Assembly: GCA_022801475.1 (NCBI GenBank)
Contig: JAAWSH010000243.1
Location: forward strand, 1 to 8,448
Source: Acutalibacter sp.
Lineage (GTDB): Bacteria > Bacillota > Clostridia > Oscillospirales > Acutalibacteraceae
DNA length: 8,448 nucleotides
Reading direction: 5' to 3'
A model generated the notes under the pieces. It ran no database searches, had not been told where the DNA came from, and was given only the letters and a program-made list of their open reading frames with translations. Of the stretch, positions 5,846 to 8,448 are shown one piece after another; positions within the stretch are counted from its first letter, which is position 1; every line of letters starts with the position of its first letter. Made by a program: the position numbers and the translations under genes.

Positions 5846-5878
5846 GGCGAGAACTACAGAAAGTGAGCGATTTATTTT

Positions 5879-7171
5879 ATGAGAAAATATGTGCTAATCC
5901 TTCGTGCCCTGGCAGCAGCCCTGGCGCTGTGCCTGGTCTGCGGGTCCCTGGGGGCTTGCTCCCAGGTGAACGACCTGGTTTCCGGCGTGGCCGCCGGAGA
6001 GTTTCCCGTGGAGGTGGACGGGGTGACCATTCATGCCAAGCCCCAGCGGGTGGCAGTGCTTTCCCCCAGCCTGGCGGACGTGGTGCTGGCCCTGGGCTGT
6101 GAGACCCAGCTGGCCGGCGGGGCCCAGGGCTGCACCCAGCAGGAGCTTCGGGACATGCAAAAGGTGGACCCTGCCGACGCCCAGGCGGTCGCGGGTCTAA
6201 ACCCGGACCTGGTGCTGCTGGACCCTTCCAGCGCCGGGGCGGAACAGGCCCTGCGGGACGCGGGCTGCGTGGTGCTGAATGTGGCCCCTGCGGTGGACCG
6301 CAGAGACTACGAGCGGCTGTTCGCCCAGGTCTCTACAGCCTTGAACGGCGGTGGGCCTGGCTATGACCAGGGAATTGCGGCGGCACAAAATGTTTTTACC
6401 ACCCTGGACGACATTAACCGCCTGGTGCCCGGGGACCGGGTGACCACGGCCTGTTATTTATACGACCTAAACGGCCAGGGCGTTACCGGGGATATGCTGG
6501 GGAGCACCATTATGACCTATTCTGGCGTGACCAACGCCTTTAAGAGCCTGACCGGCGGCCAGTATGACTACGACTCCCTGCGGGTCTCCAACCCAGACTT
6601 CATTTTCTGCGCCCCAGGGATTAAGGCCGAGCTGGAGAGTGACAGCCGCTTTTCCGCTTTTCAGGCCGTGCGGGAGGGCAACGTGGTGGAGCTGGAGCCC
6701 AGGCTGATGGAGTGGCAGGGCCGTACGATTGTGGAGTGTGCCCTGGAGATATGCGGCAAAGCCTTTCCAGAGCTGCTGGAGGAAAACTCTATGAAGGTGA
6801 CAGACCCCACGGAGAGCATTGATTCGGCGGTGAGCTCGGCCTTGGCCAGCCCGCAGCCAGAGGATGACCCTCAGTACGAGACCCTGGAAGAGGGAGATCA
6901 GGGGGACCAGGTGCTGGCTATGCAGAGCCGCCTGGACCGGCTGGGGTACCTGGACACAGACTATGACGGACATTTTGGAGAGTATACTGCCAGCTGCCTA
7001 CGGGACTTTCAGCGGGAAAACGGTCTGGAGGCCACCGGTGTGGCGGACCCTGCCACCCAGCGGGCGCTGTTTGCCGACTCGGCCAAGGCCAAGCCCAGCG
7101 GGGATGCCAGCGGGAGCAGTGAGGAAAACGGAAGCCAAGATAGCGGTAGCTCGGAGGATGAGGGCGAGTAG
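5879..7171 (+). CDS. Lipoprotein: BtuF/FhuD-like substrate-binding domain fused to peptidoglycan-binding domain
   Basis: Predicted 430 residues. The signal peptide ends in the lipobox LGAC (24-27), so Cys27 should be lipidated and the protein held on the outer face of the membrane. Residues about 42-300 match the Peripla_BP_2 type of ABC binding proteins for vitamin B12, haem or siderophores: PQRVAVLSPS (55-64), a LNPDLVLLD strand, a long central helix, and YDSLRVSNPDFIFC near the second lobe. The TE pair common at the first helix of this family reads AD (66-67). After a linker (about 300-335), residues 336-397 form a PG_binding_1 repeat: V-x-x-M-Q-x-R-L-x-x-L-G-Y, D-G-x-F-G, F-Q-x-x-N-G-L and G-V-A-D-P-x-T. 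The last 30 residues are Ser/Gly/Glu/Asp-rich. No ABC permease or ATPase lies alongside. The ligand is unknown. The ribosome site is weak (AAAGTGAG, 5861 region), 11 bases ahead of the ATG. Confidence 0.85.
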   Translation: MRKYVLILRALAAALALCLVCGSLGACSQVNDLVSGVAAGEFPVEVDGVTIHAKPQRVAVLSPSLADVVLALGCETQLAGGAQGCTQQELRDMQKVDPADAQAVAGLNPDLVLLDPSSAGAEQALRDAGCVVLNVAPAVDRRDYERLFAQVSTALNGGGPGYDQGIAAAQNVFTTLDDINRLVPGDRVTTACYLYDLNGQGVTGDMLGSTIMTYSGVTNAFKSLTGGQYDYDSLRVSNPDFIFCAPGIKAELESDSRFSAFQAVREGNVVELEPRLMEWQGRTIVECALEICGKAFPELLEENSMKVTDPTESIDSAVSSALASPQPEDDPQYETLEEGDQGDQVLAMQSRLDRLGYLDTDYDGHFGEYTASCLRDFQRENGLEATGVADPATQRALFADSAKAKPSGDASGSSEENGSQDSGSSEDEGE

Positions 7172-7257
7172 GACGGCGAGGGCCTGTGCGTTACCGGCCC
7201 CTCTCTATCGCACTTTCCCCGGGCAATGTGCCGGTCTTGAGACACGGTATATCTATT

Positions 7258-7263
7258 GAGGAG
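7258..7263 (+). promoter_or_regulatory. Ribosome binding site of the MATE gene
   Basis: GAGGAG lies 7 bases before ATG 7271 and fixes that start. No convincing promoter or terminator was found in the 99 bases after the lipoprotein stop, so read-through from 5805 is the simplest way this gene is expressed. Confidence 0.75.
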
Positions 7264-7270
7264 ACTGATT

Positions 7271-8448
7271 ATGGCAATTTTTACCAGGGACAAGTCCTTT
7301 TACAGGACTCTTGTGGCTTTGGCCATCCCAATTTCTTTACAAAATCTCATCACTTTCGCGGTGGGGTTTGCCGACAATCTGATGATCGGACGGCTGGGAG
7401 ACGACGCGATTTCCGGCGTGTATGTGGGCAACCAGCTTCAGACTGTGGTGCAAATGTTCATTGGCGGCATTGAGGGGGCCATTCTCATCCTTTCGGCCCA
7501 GTACTGGGGCAAAAAGGACAGTGACAGTATCCGCAAAGTAGTCTCTATTGGGGTGCGGGCGGCCTTTGTGGTGGGCCTGGCCTTTACCCTGGCGGGGGTG
7601 CTGTTTCCCGGGGCCATTATCGGCATTTTTACCAAAGACCCCGGCGTGCTGCAAGAAGGCGCGGCCTACCTACAAATTGTGGGCTTTACTTATCTGTTTT
7701 TCAGCGTCTCCCAGGTGATGATTGCCGCTATGCGCAGTGTGGAGACCGCTAAAATCGGCCTGTACATCTCCATTATGGCCCTGGTGGTAAATGTGGGCCT
7801 GAACTACATTCTTATTTTTGGTAAGCTGGGCTTGCCCGCCCTGGGGGTGCGGGGTGCGGCGGTGGCCACGCTGATCTCCCGGATACTGGAAATGTCCGTC
7901 AGCCTGGGGTATGTGCTGTGGGTAGATAAGAAGCTGCGCTTCTCCTTTCGGGACCTGTTGGGCACAGACCGCCAGCTGCTAAAGGACTTTTTGCGCTATG
8001 GCCTGCCGGTGATTGGCGGGCAGGTGGTGTGGTCGTTTAATATGCTGGCAAATACCAAGATTATGGGCTTTTACAGCGCCGGGGTTATGGCCGCCGTAAG
8101 CATTACCGGAATGCTGCACAACCTGATTTATGTATGGATGAACGGCCTGTCCTCTGCGGTGGGGATTATCACAGGAAAAACGGTGGGGGCTGGCCAGTAT
8201 GAAAAAATGAAGGAGTATGCCAAGACCGTGCAGGCCATCTTCCTGGTGGTGGGGCTGGTTTCCGGGGGGCTGATACTGCTGTTCCGGGACGGCTTTATTG
8301 GCCTGTACAACGCTACCCCAGAGGCCAGAGGCTACTCGTACCAGTTTATCAACGTAATCTCCGTCACGATTGTGGGCACCTGCTACCAGGCGGCATGTCT
8401 GTTTGGTCTGGTGAAGTCCGGGGGAGACATCTCCTTTGTGTTCAAAAA
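7271..8448 (+). CDS. MATE-family multidrug/toxin exporter, 3' end cut by window
   Basis: The frame is open from ATG 7271 to the last base: 392 full codons plus two bases, with no stop. MATE proteins are about 440-460 residues with 12 membrane helices, so roughly the last one or two helices are missing. They export cationic compounds using Na+ or H+ gradients. The N-terminus MAIFTRDKSFYRTL leads into LAIPISLQNLITF and the family hallmark ADNLMIGRLGDDAISGV (residues about 34-50). Later come AAMRSVETAK (about 153-162) and VNVGLNYILIFG with LGVRGAAVAT, which close the first half. The second half starts near LLKDFLRYGLPVIGGQVVWSF. It follows the lipoprotein gene by 99 bases on the same strand. The substrate cannot be told from sequence. 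Confidence 0.93.
   Translation, partial: MAIFTRDKSFYRTLVALAIPISLQNLITFAVGFADNLMIGRLGDDAISGVYVGNQLQTVVQMFIGGIEGAILILSAQYWGKKDSDSIRKVVSIGVRAAFVVGLAFTLAGVLFPGAIIGIFTKDPGVLQEGAAYLQIVGFTYLFFSVSQVMIAAMRSVETAKIGLYISIMALVVNVGLNYILIFGKLGLPALGVRGAAVATLISRILEMSVSLGYVLWVDKKLRFSFRDLLGTDRQLLKDFLRYGLPVIGGQVVWSFNMLANTKIMGFYSAGVMAAVSITGMLHNLIYVWMNGLSSAVGIITGKTVGAGQYEKMKEYAKTVQAIFLVVGLVSGGLILLFRDGFIGLYNATPEARGYSYQFINVISVTIVGTCYQAACLFGLVKSGGDISFVFK

Noticed and set aside
7178..7203. Hairpin after the lipoprotein stop
   Set aside because: The stem has a bulge and an 11-base loop, with no T-run following. Not a credible terminator.
1..8448. CRISPR array, IS element, prophage, tRNA or rRNA gene
   Set aside because: No spaced direct repeats, transposase or integrase motifs, or cloverleaf sequence were found on either strand.

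Overview
The window looks like chromosomal DNA of a GC-rich Gram-positive gut-type Clostridia, most likely Oscillospiraceae/Ruminococcaceae. The reasons are strong AGGAGG-type ribosome sites, several near-consensus sigma-A promoters, GC-rich codon third positions, a lipobox lipoprotein, a two-zinc-ribbon membrane protein and a NAT_N/GNAT_C-type acyltransferase. This placement is inferred from gene style and family content, not from a marker gene.

Layout. (1) 1-292: leader with GC-rich hairpins and a good promoter, with no gene I trust. (2) 293-1219 (+): double zinc-ribbon, single-pass membrane protein. (3) 1302-1333: strong bidirectional terminator between convergent genes. (4) 3007-1377 (-): two-gene operon of a cytidylate-kinase-like protein and a membrane-anchored ApbE flavin transferase, joined by a 4-base stop/start overlap, with a promoter at 3119-3091. 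(5) 3231-5497 (+): probable operon purC, dtd and an acyltransferase-like gene, driven by a promoter at 3162-3190. (6) 5498-5878: a 381-base gap holding a run of hairpins, then a near-perfect promoter. (7) 5879-7171 (+): lipoprotein fusing a BtuF/FhuD-like substrate-binding domain to a peptidoglycan-binding domain. (8) 7271-end (+): MATE-family exporter cut by the window edge.

The genes are a mixture: purine synthesis (purC), removal of D-amino acids from tRNA (dtd), covalent flavinylation outside the membrane (apbE), and cell-envelope sensing or transport (zinc-ribbon protein, lipoprotein, MATE). I see no phage, IS, CRISPR, tRNA or rRNA and no clear defence system. The least ordinary items are the binding-protein/peptidoglycan-binding fusion with no ABC transporter genes beside it, a 10-base perfect inverted repeat overlapping the purC -35 box, the hairpin cluster after the acyltransferase gene, and an Asn in place of Gln in the DTD active-site motif.
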